Shown: positions 32,249 through 41,350 of the stretch, in pieces
Layout: each line of letters opens with the position of its first letter
How positions within the stretch are numbered: the first letter of the stretch is position 1
Source: Geobacillus sp. 46C-IIa
Lineage (GTDB): Bacteria; Bacillota; Bacilli; Bacillales; Anoxybacillaceae
Direction: 5' to 3'
Length of the DNA: 64,000 bases
Assembly (NCBI RefSeq): GCF_014679505.1
Contig: NZ_CP061474.1
Location: 3,462,001-3,526,000, forward strand
The notes under the pieces: model-generated
Told to the model about the DNA's origin: nothing
Database searches by the model: none
What the model saw: only the letters and a program-made list of their open reading frames with translations
Program-made: the position numbers and the translations under genes

Positions 32249-33547
32249 ATGTATCCCGGCGGGCAGCTTCATGAAGAAAAAGTGTTTAAAGATCCGGTGC
32301 ATCGATACATACATGTTCGCGACAAGGTGATTTGGGATTTAATCGGCACAAAAGAGTTTCAGCGCTTGCGCCGCATTAAGCAGCTCGGCACGACGTACTT
32401 GACGTTTCATGGCGCTGAACATAGCCGGTTTAACCACTCGCTCGGCGTCTACGAAATCATCCGCCGCATTCTTGATGACGTCTTTGTCGGCCGCGACCAT
32501 TGGGATCATAGCGAACGCCTCCTTTGTCTATGCGCGGCGCTTTTGCACGATTTAGGGCACGGCCCGTTTTCCCATTCGTTTGAAAAAGTGTTTCATTTAG
32601 ACCATGAAGATTTCACTCGGGCCATTATTGTCGGTGATACGGAAGTGAACGCCGCCTTGCGCGCCGTTGACAGCCAATTTCCGCAAAAAGTGGCCGAGGT
32701 GATCGCTAAAACGTATCCAAACAAACTCGTTGTCAGCTTGATTTCGAGTCAAATTGACGCCGACCGGATGGACTATTTATTGCGCGACGCGTACTACACC
32801 GGCGTCAGCTACGGCTATTTTGACATGGAGCGCATTTTGCGCGTCATGCGCCCGCGCGAAGACCAAGTCGTCATTAAGCGGAGCGGCATGCACGCGGTTG
32901 AGGATTACATTATGAGCCGCTACCAAATGTATTGGCAAGTGTATTTCCATCCGGTAACGCGCAGTGCGGAGGTCATTTTGACGAAAATTTTGCATCGGGC
33001 AAAAAAGCTGTTCGAAGACGGCTACTCGTTTCAAACGAAGCCCGTTCACTTTTTGTCGTTTTTTGAGGGGAACGTAGCGCTTGATGATTACTTGGCGCTC
33101 GATGAGGCGGTTATGTTGTTTTACTTCCAGCAATGGCAGCACGAGCCGGATCCGATTTTAAGCGATTTATGCCAACGGTTTGTCCACCGCCGTCTGTTTC
33201 AATATACCGAATTTCATCCGACGAACGAGCAAATGGCAAAGCTGATTGAGCTGACCGGCTTGTTTAAAAAAGCGGGCATCGACCCGGACTATTACTTAGT
33301 CGTCGACTCATCGTCCGACTTGCCGTACGATTTTTACCGACCGGGCGAGGAAGGCGAGCGCCTGCCGATTTATTTGCTTATGCCAAACGGGGAACTGCGC
33401 GAGCTGTCGCGCGAATCGGTGCTCGTTGACGCCATTTCCGGCAAGCGGCGCACCGACCATAAGCTGTATTTTCCGGCTGACTTTCTTCATGACTTATCAA
33501 CGAAGCGGACAGTGAAGAAAAAGATTATGGAAATTTTAAAGGGTTAG
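32249..33547 (+). CDS. ywfO: HD-domain phosphohydrolase (YwfO)
   Basis: 432 aa from the ATG after GAGGAGGGC; 19 upstream codons of open frame lack a binding site. HD-type metal ligands: HSRFNHSLGVYEII, CAALLHDLGHGPFSHSFE (His-Asp) and SSQIDADRMDYLLRD (closing Asp). The architecture resembles bacterial dNTP triphosphohydrolases of the EF1143 type, so deoxynucleotide hydrolysis is plausible but unproven here. ywgA begins 13 nt downstream, so the two form an operon, as in B. subtilis. Confidence 0.88.
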   Translation: MYPGGQLHEEKVFKDPVHRYIHVRDKVIWDLIGTKEFQRLRRIKQLGTTYLTFHGAEHSRFNHSLGVYEIIRRILDDVFVGRDHWDHSERLLCLCAALLHDLGHGPFSHSFEKVFHLDHEDFTRAIIVGDTEVNAALRAVDSQFPQKVAEVIAKTYPNKLVVSLISSQIDADRMDYLLRDAYYTGVSYGYFDMERILRVMRPREDQVVIKRSGMHAVEDYIMSRYQMYWQVYFHPVTRSAEVILTKILHRAKKLFEDGYSFQTKPVHFLSFFEGNVALDDYLALDEAVMLFYFQQWQHEPDPILSDLCQRFVHRRLFQYTEFHPTNEQMAKLIELTGLFKKAGIDPDYYLVVDSSSDLPYDFYRPGEEGERLPIYLLMPNGELRELSRESVLVDAISGKRRTDHKLYFPADFLHDLSTKRTVKKKIMEILKG

Positions 33548-33560
33548 GAGATGACGGAGA

Positions 33561-34079
33561 GTGCTCACGGAGCATGCGAAAGTGATGAAGGCGTTGGCGG
33601 CTGCCGGGGAAATTGCCGGCCGCAAAAAGCTGCAGAAAATGATTTATATCGCGAAAAAGCTCGACTTTCCGTTTTACGAGAAGTTCGATTTCCATTTTTA
33701 TGGCCCGTACTCCGAAGAGCTGACATGCCGCGTCGAGGAGTTATGCGCGCTCGGCTTTTTGCACGAGACAAAAGAGAAAAAAAGCGGCTATGTGCAATAC
33801 CGCTATACGCTCACTGAAGCAGGCGAGCAGTTTTTGCGCCATTATGACTGGGGCATGCCGGGTCTTGATGAATGCATGCAAGCGATGAATGAACAAAATG
33901 CGCGCTTCTTGGAGCTTGTCTCCACGGTGCTCTATTTTGAACATTTGTCAAAAGATGAAGTCAAGGAGAAAATCGCTGTCGTAAAAAGCAAGCAGCGCTA
34001 TACGGAGGAAGAGATCGAAGAGGCGTATGCGTATATTGATGCGCTGCGCAGCCGATGCAACATAAAAGCCCGCGTATAA
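33561..34079 (+). CDS. ywgA: YwgA-family protein
   Basis: 172 aa, GTG start after TTAGGAG. AAGEIAGRKKLQKMIYIAKK, FDFHFYGPYSEELTCRVEEL, RYTLTEAGEQFL, and NARFLELVSTVLYFEHLSKD resemble the winged-helix-like YwgA family, which also shares features with phage and toxin-antitoxin SocA/antitoxin-associated 'Panacea' folds. No function is established. It is translated from the same message as ywfO. Its stop codon lies inside the terminator loop. Confidence 0.85.
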   Translation: MLTEHAKVMKALAAAGEIAGRKKLQKMIYIAKKLDFPFYEKFDFHFYGPYSEELTCRVEELCALGFLHETKEKKSGYVQYRYTLTEAGEQFLRHYDWGMPGLDECMQAMNEQNARFLELVSTVLYFEHLSKDEVKEKIAVVKSKQRYTEEEIEEAYAYIDALRSRCNIKARV

Positions 34080-34092
34080 GCGGGCTTTTATA
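34064..34092. terminator. Terminator overlapping the end of ywgA, bidirectional
   Basis: AAAAGCCCGC (34064-34073) / GCGGGCTTTT (34080-34089). The loop contains the ywgA stop codon; A- and T-runs on both sides let it serve the convergent permease gene. Confidence 0.85.
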
Positions 34093-34136
34093 GTAGTTGA
34101 AAACCGGTGTTGTCAACGGTCGTCAGGTTGATTCGA

Positions 34137-35438
34137 TCAGTGCGGCAAAAACGCCAGCTGCAAAAAGAACAGCGCCGCCAGCACGTACAGCAGCAACGGC
34201 ACATCGCGCCAGCGGCCGCAGGCGATTTTTAAGAGCGGGTACGAGACGAAGCCGAGCGCGATGCCGGTCGCGATGCTTGAGGTGAGCGGCATGCTTAAGA
34301 TGATGAGAAAGGCCGGGAACGCCTCGTCGAGCTGATGCCACGAAATATGGGCGATATTGCTGATCATCAAGCTGCCGACGAGGATGAGCGCCGGGGCGGT
34401 GATGGCGGATAACCCGGCGACCGCGCTGACCAGCGGGCTGAAAAAGGCCGCGATGACAAACAGTACAGCGACGGTGAGCGCCGTCCATCCGGTCCGTCCG
34501 CCGGCAGCAACGCCAGTGGACGACTCGATGTACGCCGATGTCGGGCTTGTGCCAAATATGGCCCCGACCGTGGTCGCGACTGAGTCAGCCAAGAGCGCTT
34601 CGCGGGCGCGCGGCAGCGTTTTTCCTTTCATCAATCCCGCTTGTTGAGCGACGCCGATCATCGTGCCGGTGGTGTCAAACAGCGTGACAAGCAAAAAGGA
34701 AAACACGACGGCGTACAAATGATGGCTGATGACATCACCAACGGCCGCAAACGGATTGGCAACGACCAGCCCGTCCGGCAGCGTCGGCAGCGATACGATT
34801 CCTTCGTCAAATTTCAATTGACCGGTCGCGTAGGCGATGATCCCGGTGATGACCATGCCGTAAAAGAGCGCTCCGTTGACGCCGCGCATCATGAGAACGA
34901 GCGTGACGGCGAGGCCGACAAGCGTCAACACAGCCGATGGGGCATGCAAGTTGCCAAGCGCCACCAAATTTTGCGGGTGGGCTTGGATGATTCCGGTCAG
35001 CCGCAAACCGATGAAGGCGATAAACAGTCCAATGCCGGCGGTGATGCCGTGTTTTAAGCTGTCCGGGATCACTTCGATCAGCTTGCTGCGGAGCGGGGTG
35101 AGCGACAGCAACAAAAACAGCAATCCCGCGACAAATACAGCGGAAAACGCGGTTTCGTACGAAATGTTGCCATGCGAGCCGACGACCGAATAGGCGAAAT
35201 AGGCGTTAAGCCCCATGCCAGGCGCGATGGCGATCGGGTAGTTGGCGAACATGGCCATCCAAAGCGTGCCGATCACCGTAGCGATGACGGTCGCCGTGAA
35301 CGCCTGTTCAAATGGGACGCCGGCGTCCGACAAGATGACCGGGTTGACGACAATGATATACACCATCGTTAAAAACGTCGTCAAACCGGCGAAAACTTCC
35401 GTTTTGCGTTCGGCAGTGTTGTCCGAAAAGCGAATCAT
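34137..35438 (-). CDS. NCS2-family purine (adenine/guanine/hypoxanthine) permease
   Basis: 433 aa from the ATG 6 nt after AGGAGG. AzgA-type NCS2 signature: RKTEVFAGLTTFLTMVYIIV, NYPIAIAPGMGLNAYFAYSV, SLLVTLFDTTGTMIGVAQQA region, and VGAIFGTSPTSAYIESSTGV. About 12-13 spans. It resembles B. subtilis PbuG/PbuO. No purine riboswitch is visible in the 100-nt upstream region, which favours a PbuO-like rather than a purine-riboswitch-controlled PbuG. It sits between ywgA and ywhB, a position not occupied by a permease in B. subtilis. Confidence 0.88.
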   Translation of the reverse strand: MIRFSDNTAERKTEVFAGLTTFLTMVYIIVVNPVILSDAGVPFEQAFTATVIATVIGTLWMAMFANYPIAIAPGMGLNAYFAYSVVGSHGNISYETAFSAVFVAGLLFLLLSLTPLRSKLIEVIPDSLKHGITAGIGLFIAFIGLRLTGIIQAHPQNLVALGNLHAPSAVLTLVGLAVTLVLMMRGVNGALFYGMVITGIIAYATGQLKFDEGIVSLPTLPDGLVVANPFAAVGDVISHHLYAVVFSFLLVTLFDTTGTMIGVAQQAGLMKGKTLPRAREALLADSVATTVGAIFGTSPTSAYIESSTGVAAGGRTGWTALTVAVLFVIAAFFSPLVSAVAGLSAITAPALILVGSLMISNIAHISWHQLDEAFPAFLIILSMPLTSSIATGIALGFVSYPLLKIACGRWRDVPLLLYVLAALFFLQLAFLPH

Positions 35439-35510
35439 AGGCAACCTCCTAAAAGACGAACAATAGTAGAAACAAGTATAATAATATTCGTTTTTGCTTC
35501 AAAAAGCAAC

Positions 35511-35533
35511 GGGAGCGCCTTAAGCGCTCCCGC
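35511..35533 (-). terminator. Terminator of ywhB
   Basis: GGGAGCGC / GCGCTCCC stem (35511-35518 / 35524-35531). The minus-strand tail is GTTGCTTTTTG, the plus-strand tail GCCTTTTC. Confidence 0.75.
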
Positions 35534-35540
35534 CTTTTCT

Positions 35541-35729
35541 TTACTCCGCGTCGCTCAACCGTTTTCCGGCGACGGCGTAATGATCTTTCGTCATTTCTTC
35601 AATGAAAACGACAACGCTCTCTTTTTTCGCCCCCGTCGTTTCCACAACGGCGTCAGTCACTTTTTCAACGAGCGCTTTCTTTTGCTCGTCCGTGCGGCCG
35701 GCGAGCATTTTGATCGTTACATACGGCAT
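35541..35729 (-). CDS. ywhB: 4-oxalocrotonate tautomerase family enzyme
   Basis: 62 aa from the ATG after GGGGGAATGACG. After Met removal Pro1 (PYVTIKMLAGRTDEQKKAL) is the catalytic base of tautomerases; the conserved arginine is in the AGRTDEQKK strand, and VVVFIEEMTKDHYAVAGKRL follows. The family converts enol to keto forms of unsaturated keto acids; the cellular substrate of the Bacillus protein is unknown. Upstream in-frame codons have no binding site and would bury Pro1. Confidence 0.9.
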   Translation of the reverse strand: MPYVTIKMLAGRTDEQKKALVEKVTDAVVETTGAKKESVVVFIEEMTKDHYAVAGKRLSDAE

Positions 35730-35860
35730 CGTCATTCCCCCATTTCCTTGTCGAGTGCTGTCGCGCTTATTATACCATGGAACGGAGAAGTTCAGTCCAC
35801 TTTTCACGGTAAATCATGTATACTAAGGATAGTGAATACAGGGGAAAAGGAGTTAATCAA

Positions 35861-36529
35861 GTGGAACACATTTTGCCGTATTCGTTAAGTGAAATTCCGT
35901 ACGTGCTGTTGACGCTGGCGCTGGCGTTTTCTGTGCATGAGTTTGCCCATGCGTACGTCGCCTACAAGTTCGGCGATCCGACGGCGAAAAACCAGGGGCG
36001 GCTGACGTTATCACCGTTTGCCCATTTGGATTTGCTTGGCACGCTGCTCATTTTCTTGGCCGGGTTCGGTTGGGCGCGGCCGGTGCCGGTCAACCGCTTC
36101 CATTTTAAAAACCCGCGCCTAGCCGGCATTCTCGTCTCAGTTGCCGGGCCGCTGAGCAATCTCGTGCTCGCTGGGCTTGGGTTTGTCGTCTGGTATGCGA
36201 TGGTCGATTTCGGCATCATGCGGGCGCTGCCGGATTGGTTTGCCGCTGGGTTTGATATGTTTTTCCAAATTTTTATCGGCTTGAACGCCGTCTTGTTTGT
36301 GTTTAATTTATTGCCGTTTCCGCCCCTTGATGGGTATCGTATTATTGAAGACTTAGCCCCGGATGGGCTGCGGGCGAAAATGACGCAATGGGAAACCTAC
36401 GGGGCGCTCATTTTTCTCATTCTCGTGCTGACGCCGCTCGACCGGTACACGATTGAGCCGGTGTTTCAAGTGGCGTTGCCGTTTGTGCTCGAACATTTGC
36501 AGACGTTCGCTGCCAACTTGTTTACGTAG
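35861..36529 (+). CDS. ywhC: site-2-type membrane metalloprotease (M50, YwhC)
   Basis: 222 aa from a GTG after AAAAGGAGTT. Six or so spans. FSVHEFAHAYVAYKFGDPTA carries the HExxH zinc motif with its Glu, and FNLLPFPPLDGYRIIEDLAP the LDG motif with the third ligand Asp. Intramembrane protease of the YwhC/Rv type without PDZ domain; its target is not known. ywhD starts 17 nt downstream. Confidence 0.9.
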   Translation: MEHILPYSLSEIPYVLLTLALAFSVHEFAHAYVAYKFGDPTAKNQGRLTLSPFAHLDLLGTLLIFLAGFGWARPVPVNRFHFKNPRLAGILVSVAGPLSNLVLAGLGFVVWYAMVDFGIMRALPDWFAAGFDMFFQIFIGLNAVLFVFNLLPFPPLDGYRIIEDLAPDGLRAKMTQWETYGALIFLILVLTPLDRYTIEPVFQVALPFVLEHLQTFAANLFT

Positions 36530-36546
36530 AAAGGAGGAAGAAGCGG

Positions 36547-37062
36547 ATGGAGGAAAAAAAGAAAAAAACCATCGGCTTTAACATTATTAAAGACGATCCG
36601 ACCGACGGGCACCGCGGCTTTGGCGCCGGGGCGTTAAGCCTAGAAAACGTCTCGCCGGTCATCATTGATGTCGAGGCGGGCGAAGCGTTCGTTGATATGG
36701 GGGCGATGCATGCGCGCAGCGCCGTTGAGCGCGGCATCAAGTTTTTGCCCGACCGTTCCGCTGTGCCAAACGGCAAGCCGTACTGGATCGTTTGGGTGAC
36801 GATCGAGCGCGGCGAGGACGGCCCGTATTACGCCGGGGTCACAGCGTGTGAAATGACAGTCGACCGTGAGGCGCGCCGCGGCTATAAGCTATTGCCGGAA
36901 CATGTGAACCGGCTTGATAAGTCGCTAAAACGGCACATTATTGTCGACCATATGGACGCGAAATCAAAACGGGTGCTCGCTGACTTTTTGAAGGGGCACG
37001 ACATCGACATGTGGAACCGTTCGAGCGATGAGCTGAAAAAAGGGCTTGAAGGCGAATTGTGA
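36547..37062 (+). CDS. ywhD: YwhD-family protein
   Basis: 171 aa, ATG after AAAGGAGGAAG. Cytosolic, acidic/basic mixed. GFNIIKDDPTDGHRGFGAGA, ENVSPVIIDVEAGEAFVDMG and GKPYWIVWVTIERG are hallmarks of the YwhD family, which has no assigned function. Operon with ywhC as in B. subtilis. Confidence 0.88.
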   Translation: MEEKKKKTIGFNIIKDDPTDGHRGFGAGALSLENVSPVIIDVEAGEAFVDMGAMHARSAVERGIKFLPDRSAVPNGKPYWIVWVTIERGEDGPYYAGVTACEMTVDREARRGYKLLPEHVNRLDKSLKRHIIVDHMDAKSKRVLADFLKGHDIDMWNRSSDELKKGLEGEL

Positions 37063-37155
37063 CGGTTTTGTGAACATATTAGTGGAAAGACTTGTTCTTG
37101 CCTAGAAAAAGGGATAAACTAAACCTACATGTATAACACAGGAAACCTAGGACAA

Positions 37156-37189
37156 GAAAATCCCCTAAGCGTACGCTTAGGGGATTTTC
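37156..37189. terminator. Perfect 34-bp palindromic bidirectional terminator
   Basis: GAAAATCCCCTAAGCGT and its exact complement meet at a central GTAC. TTTTC ends both arms, so it terminates ywhD and the convergent pbpG alike. It lies 6 nt from the pbpG stop. Confidence 0.9.
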
Positions 37190-37195
37190 TTCATG

Positions 37196-39241
37196 TTAGA
37201 ACCACGGCAGCCATTTTTCCCACCAGCTTTTTCCGTCTTCTTTTTTCTCTCGTTTTTTCTCTAAATGATCGGTGCAATAGTCGGTCGGTTCGGTGCCGAT
37301 GAGATAATACGTTTTTCGTTTCACCGGACAAGCATCGGTAGCCAGCTTTCCGTTTTGCGGGTCGATGTAGACGCCGATGACGCCTTTTGTCGGTTTCAAC
37401 GATTTTTTCGGCTCGCCGGCGAGGCTTTCTTCCATAAAGCGAACCCAGATTTGTTTGGCGTATTGTTTTTCGTCAAAACGGTGCATCGTTTCCCCGCGGT
37501 CATAACCGGTCCAGACGCCGGCAACAAGTTGCGGGGCGAAGCCGATCATCCAGCTGTCCGTTTTCGTCGTCCCGGACTTGCCGGCATACGGACGCGTCAT
37601 TTCGTCGAGGATCGATTGTCCGGTGACGGTCGTATAGCCGTTCAGCTTCGGGTCGAACATCCCGGTCATTAAATGGGCCGTCACAAACGCCGCATCGCGG
37701 TCGAGCACTTGTTGGCTTGACGGCCGGTGCTCATATAACACGTTTCCGTTCGCATCGACGACTTTTTTGATGAACACCGGATCTGCTTTTTTGCCATAGT
37801 TGGCGATCGTGCTGTACGCCGCCACCATATCGATCATTTTCACCGGCGATGTGCCGAGGGCCAGCGATGGCACGGCTTTCAATTTGCTTGTAATGCCGAG
37901 CGTTTTCGCTGTTTCGATCAGTTTGTCGGCACCGATAAACTGCAGCGTTTTTACCGCAAAGACGTTGTCGGATACAGCGAGCGCTTGGGCGAGGGTAATG
38001 GGTCCGTTCGCATAATAATCATTGTAGTTATGAGGCGTATACGTTGCCCGGCCGCCGTCAAATGTAAACGTCGTCAGCTCGCTGCGCAATTCGGTCGAGG
38101 GGGTGAACCCTTGTTCAATGGCCGCATAATACAAAAATGGCTTGAACGTCGAGCCCGGCTGGCGTTCCGCCTGCACAGCGCGGTTGAACGGGCTTTCGTC
38201 GTAGTCGCGTCCACCGATGAGCGCTTTCACTTCCCCTGTGCGCGGGTCCATGGCCACTAGCGCGGCTTGGATGGCGGACGTTGGATTGATCACTCGCTCG
38301 AGTTGCTTCTCAGCGATTCGTTGCAGCCGCGGGTCAAGCGTTGTATACACGCGCAGCCCGCCTAATTCAATCGTGCGCTCGTCAAGGCCGAGCTTTGTGC
38401 GCAGCTGCTGCTTGACGACGTCTTGGAAATACGGAGCGACAGGCCGTTCTTTCTCGCGGTGCCGGACGTAGACGAGCTCGTCGCGGTACGCCTGCTCCGC
38501 CTCTTCGCGGCTGATGTAGCCCGCTTCCACCATCGAGAGAAGGACGATTTTTTGCCGCGCTTTCGCCCGCTTTTCGTTGACGAGCGGCGAATAATAGTAT
38601 GGGCCTTTTGGGATGCCGGCTAGCATCGCCGCTTCGCTGATCGTCAGCTCCTCGGCGTGCTTGCCGAAATAATAGCGCGCCGCTGCCTCGATCCCGTAAG
38701 CCCCATGTCCATAGTAAATGGTGTTTAAATAGCCTTCTAAAATTTTTTCTTTGCTGTAGTTCGCTTCAAGGCGGATCGTATAGAGCGCCTCTTGAATTTT
38801 CCGCGACCACGTTTTCTCGTGCGTCAAAAATAAGTTGCGCGCGTATTGCTGGGTGATCGTGCTCGCCCCTTCGACTTTGGCCATCGCCTGCACATTGGCG
38901 ATGACGGCGGCGGCGATTCGTTTCAAATCAAATCCGTGGTGCTCGTAAAACTTTCGGTCTTCGACGGCGATCGTCGCTTCAATGACGTGCGGGGAAATGT
39001 CATCGAGACGAACCCAGTAGCGCTTCTGCCCATGGTCGCTTTCCCCGATTTTGCTGCCGTCCTCGGCGTAAAAAATGGTCGTTTGCGGCACAGCGACCGG
39101 CGGCGCGCCTTCGATTTTTGCGAACAAAATAAAGCTCCCGAGGGCAGCGGAAGCAAAGATTGCGAGGAAAACGCCAATAAAGACGGCGGCGCGCACATAT
39201 TTCCACGTGCCGCGAAAACGGCTGCCCGGGATCGGTTCCAT
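37196..39241 (-). CDS. pbpG: class A penicillin-binding protein (PBP1A family; PbpG/PBP2d type)
   Basis: 681 aa. One N-terminal membrane anchor (about residues 17-42). The GT51 glycosyltransferase domain (about 60-230) has AVEDRKFYEHHGFD, STITQQYARNLFLTHEKTW and KILEGYLNTIYYGHGAYGIE. The transpeptidase domain (about 320-600) carries GSTFKPFL with the acylated Ser, SDN in ALAVSDNVFAV, and KSGTTKTDSW. It polymerises and cross-links peptidoglycan. Its location next to speE/speB and ywhD matches B. subtilis ywhE (pbpG), where it acts in sporulation. The C-terminus is a Lys/Trp-rich tail. Confidence 0.9.
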   Translation of the reverse strand: MEPIPGSRFRGTWKYVRAAVFIGVFLAIFASAALGSFILFAKIEGAPPVAVPQTTIFYAEDGSKIGESDHGQKRYWVRLDDISPHVIEATIAVEDRKFYEHHGFDLKRIAAAVIANVQAMAKVEGASTITQQYARNLFLTHEKTWSRKIQEALYTIRLEANYSKEKILEGYLNTIYYGHGAYGIEAAARYYFGKHAEELTISEAAMLAGIPKGPYYYSPLVNEKRAKARQKIVLLSMVEAGYISREEAEQAYRDELVYVRHREKERPVAPYFQDVVKQQLRTKLGLDERTIELGGLRVYTTLDPRLQRIAEKQLERVINPTSAIQAALVAMDPRTGEVKALIGGRDYDESPFNRAVQAERQPGSTFKPFLYYAAIEQGFTPSTELRSELTTFTFDGGRATYTPHNYNDYYANGPITLAQALAVSDNVFAVKTLQFIGADKLIETAKTLGITSKLKAVPSLALGTSPVKMIDMVAAYSTIANYGKKADPVFIKKVVDANGNVLYEHRPSSQQVLDRDAAFVTAHLMTGMFDPKLNGYTTVTGQSILDEMTRPYAGKSGTTKTDSWMIGFAPQLVAGVWTGYDRGETMHRFDEKQYAKQIWVRFMEESLAGEPKKSLKPTKGVIGVYIDPQNGKLATDACPVKRKTYYLIGTEPTDYCTDHLEKKREKKEDGKSWWEKWLPWF

Positions 39242-39395
39242 TGCGCATCACCCCAATGGTTTAAACAGTATGTAGGACAGGCGGATCGGCGCCATCAAAA
39301 CGCTTTGTTTTTCCCTCCAGCCCGCTGCCTTGGGCGGGCGCTTTCCGCTTTCTTACTAGTATGAAAAAAAATTTTTTATTTTAAACTTGTTCCCC

Positions 39396-39423
39396 TTGCA
39401 TTTTTGCTAGATTGCTCTATACT
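39396..39423 (+). promoter_or_regulatory. Putative sigma-A promoter of speEB
   Basis: TTGCAT (39396-39401), 16-nt spacer, TATACT (39418-39423). Imperfectly inverted CTTGTTCCCCTTGC (39386-39399) and GGCAAGGGAAACTTG flank and follow it. Confidence 0.45.
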
Positions 39424-39495
39424 TTTTCATGTTTAGTTTTTCGTTGGCAAGGGAAACTTGTATAGTAAGCAACGTTCGGAGAAAGGATGTTACCG

Positions 39496-40323
39496 ATGGA
39501 ACTATGGTTTACTGAAAAGCAGACAGAACATTTCGGCATCACGGCACGCATCATCCGCACTTTACATACAGAACAAACGCCGTTCCAAAAACTCGATATG
39601 GTCGAAACGGCAGAGTTTGGCAACATGTTGATTTTGGACGGCATGGTGATGACGACACAAAAAGACGAATTTGTCTATCATGAGATGGTTGCCCATGTGC
39701 CGCTGTTTACCCACCCGAATCCGGAAAACGTGCTTGTCGTTGGCGGCGGCGACGGCGGCGTGATCCGCGAAGTGCTGAAACACCCAAGCGTCAAAAAAGC
39801 GACACTCGTCGAAATTGACGGCAAGGTGATCGAGTACTCGAAAAAATATTTGCCGGAAATCGCTGGCCAACTTGACGATTCGCGCGTCGAAGTGAAAGTC
39901 GATGACGGGTTTATGCATATCGCCCAAAGTGAAAATGAGTACGATGTCATTATGGTTGACTCGACCGAGCCGGTCGGCCCGGCGGTGAACTTGTTTACAA
40001 AAGGGTTTTACGCCGGCATTGCAAAAGCGTTGAAAGAGGATGGCATTTTCGTTGCCCAAACGGACAACCCGTGGTTTAAAGCGGATTTGATTCGCACCGT
40101 TTACCGCGATGTGAAGGAAATTTTCCCGGTCACGCGTCTATATACGGCGAACATTCCGACCTATCCAAGCGGGCTGTGGACGTTTACGCTCGGCTCGAAA
40201 AAATACGATCCGCTCGCGGTGAGCGATGACCGCTTCCACGACATCGATACGAAATATTACACAAAAGAGCTGCATAAAGCATGTTTTGTATTGCCAAAAT
40301 TTGTTGCGGACTTGGTGAAATAG
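39496..40323 (+). CDS. speE: spermidine synthase (aminopropyltransferase)
   Basis: 275 aa; the ATG at 39496 is 8 nt from AGAAAGGA, while an earlier ATG overlaps the site. [57 protein letters not shown] (dcSAM pocket), and [20 protein letters not shown] with the catalytic Asp. It transfers aminopropyl from decarboxylated SAM to putrescine. Pairs with speB downstream (12 nt). Confidence 0.97.
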   Translation: MELWFTEKQTEHFGITARIIRTLHTEQTPFQKLDMVETAEFGNMLILDGMVMTTQKDEFVYHEMVAHVPLFTHPNPENVLVVGGGDGGVIREVLKHPSVKKATLVEIDGKVIEYSKKYLPEIAGQLDDSRVEVKVDDGFMHIAQSENEYDVIMVDSTEPVGPAVNLFTKGFYAGIAKALKEDGIFVAQTDNPWFKADLIRTVYRDVKEIFPVTRLYTANIPTYPSGLWTFTLGSKKYDPLAVSDDRFHDIDTKYYTKELHKACFVLPKFVADLVK

Positions 40324-40335
40324 GGGGGCAGACCG

Positions 40336-41211
40336 ATGCGCTTTGATGAAGCTTATTCCGGCAACGTGTTTATCGGCAGCCACCCGAACTTTGAAGAAAG
40401 TGAGGCAGTCATTTACGGGATGCCGATGGACTGGACGGTCAGCTACCGGCCCGGTTCGCGGTTCGGCCCGGCCCGCATCCGCGAAGTGTCGATCGGGCTT
40501 GAAGAGTATAGCCCATATTTAGACCGCGAGCTCAATGACATTCGCTATTTTGACGCCGGCGATATTCCGTTGCCGTTTGGCAACGCGGCCCGCAGCTTGG
40601 AGCTGATTGAACAGTTCGTCAGAAAAGTGCTTGATGCCGGCAAGTTTCCACTCGGTCTTGGCGGCGAACACCTTGTCTCTTGGCCAGTCATTAAGGCGGT
40701 GCACGACTATTACCCCGATTTGGCCGTCATTCATATGGACGCCCATACCGACTTGCGTGAACATTACGAAGGCGAGCCGTTGTCGCACGCGACGCCGATT
40801 CGCAAAGTCGCCGATCTCATCGGTCCGACGAACGTCTTTTCATTCGGCATCCGTTCCGGCATGAAAGAAGAGTTCGAATGGGCGAAACAAAACGGCATGT
40901 ACATCGCGAAGTTTGACGTGCTCGAGCCGCTTCGCTCCGTGCTGCCGAAACTCGCCGGCCGCCCCGTGTATGTGACGATCGACATCGATGTGCTCGACCC
41001 GGCTCACGCCCCGGGCACGGGAACGGTTGATGCCGGCGGTATTACATCGAAAGAACTATTAGCCGCCATCCACGAGATCGCCCGCTCCGACGTGCGCGTC
41101 GTCGGCGCCGATCTGGTGGAAGTCGCACCGATTTACGACCATTCGGAACAAACCGCGAACACAGCGAGCAAGCTTGTTCGGGAAATGCTGCTTGGCTGGG
41201 TGGCCAAGTGA
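40336..41211 (+). CDS. speB: agmatinase
   Basis: 291 aa ureohydrolase. GLGGEHLVSWPVIKAVHDYY, VIHMDAHTDLREHYEG and TIDIDVLDPAHAPGTGTVDA provide the binuclear Mn2+ ligands (His, Asp, Asp-Asp). It hydrolyses agmatine to putrescine and urea, which SpeE then uses, so the two genes form a polyamine operon. ATG after AGGGGGGCAGACC. Confidence 0.96.
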   Translation: MRFDEAYSGNVFIGSHPNFEESEAVIYGMPMDWTVSYRPGSRFGPARIREVSIGLEEYSPYLDRELNDIRYFDAGDIPLPFGNAARSLELIEQFVRKVLDAGKFPLGLGGEHLVSWPVIKAVHDYYPDLAVIHMDAHTDLREHYEGEPLSHATPIRKVADLIGPTNVFSFGIRSGMKEEFEWAKQNGMYIAKFDVLEPLRSVLPKLAGRPVYVTIDIDVLDPAHAPGTGTVDAGGITSKELLAAIHEIARSDVRVVGADLVEVAPIYDHSEQTANTASKLVREMLLGWVAK

Positions 41212-41218
41212 ATATAGG

Positions 41219-41257
41219 AAAAAGCGCCTCAATCGCAAATATGCGGGGGCGCTTTTT
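41219..41257 (+). terminator. Terminator of speEB
   Basis: AAAAAGCGCC (41219-41228) / GGCGCTTTTT (41248-41257). Confidence 0.88.
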
Positions 41258-41350
41258 GTTTAGGAGAAAGGTTGCGGGAATATGGGCGTGTTATATGGAA
41301 TAATATTCAATTTATTTAACATATTTACCATTCGAGGGAGGGGGGAAGAA

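Noticed and set aside
33551..33817. 88-codon frame beginning ATGACGGAGAG, overlapping the start of ywgA
   Set aside because: Its ribosome site is the one used by ywgA (GTG 33561); the composition is Arg/Cys-rich shadow, and ywgA has a clear family match.
35445..35510. Purine riboswitch upstream of the NCS2 permease
   Set aside because: None of the conserved aptamer loop sequences were found in the short upstream region.
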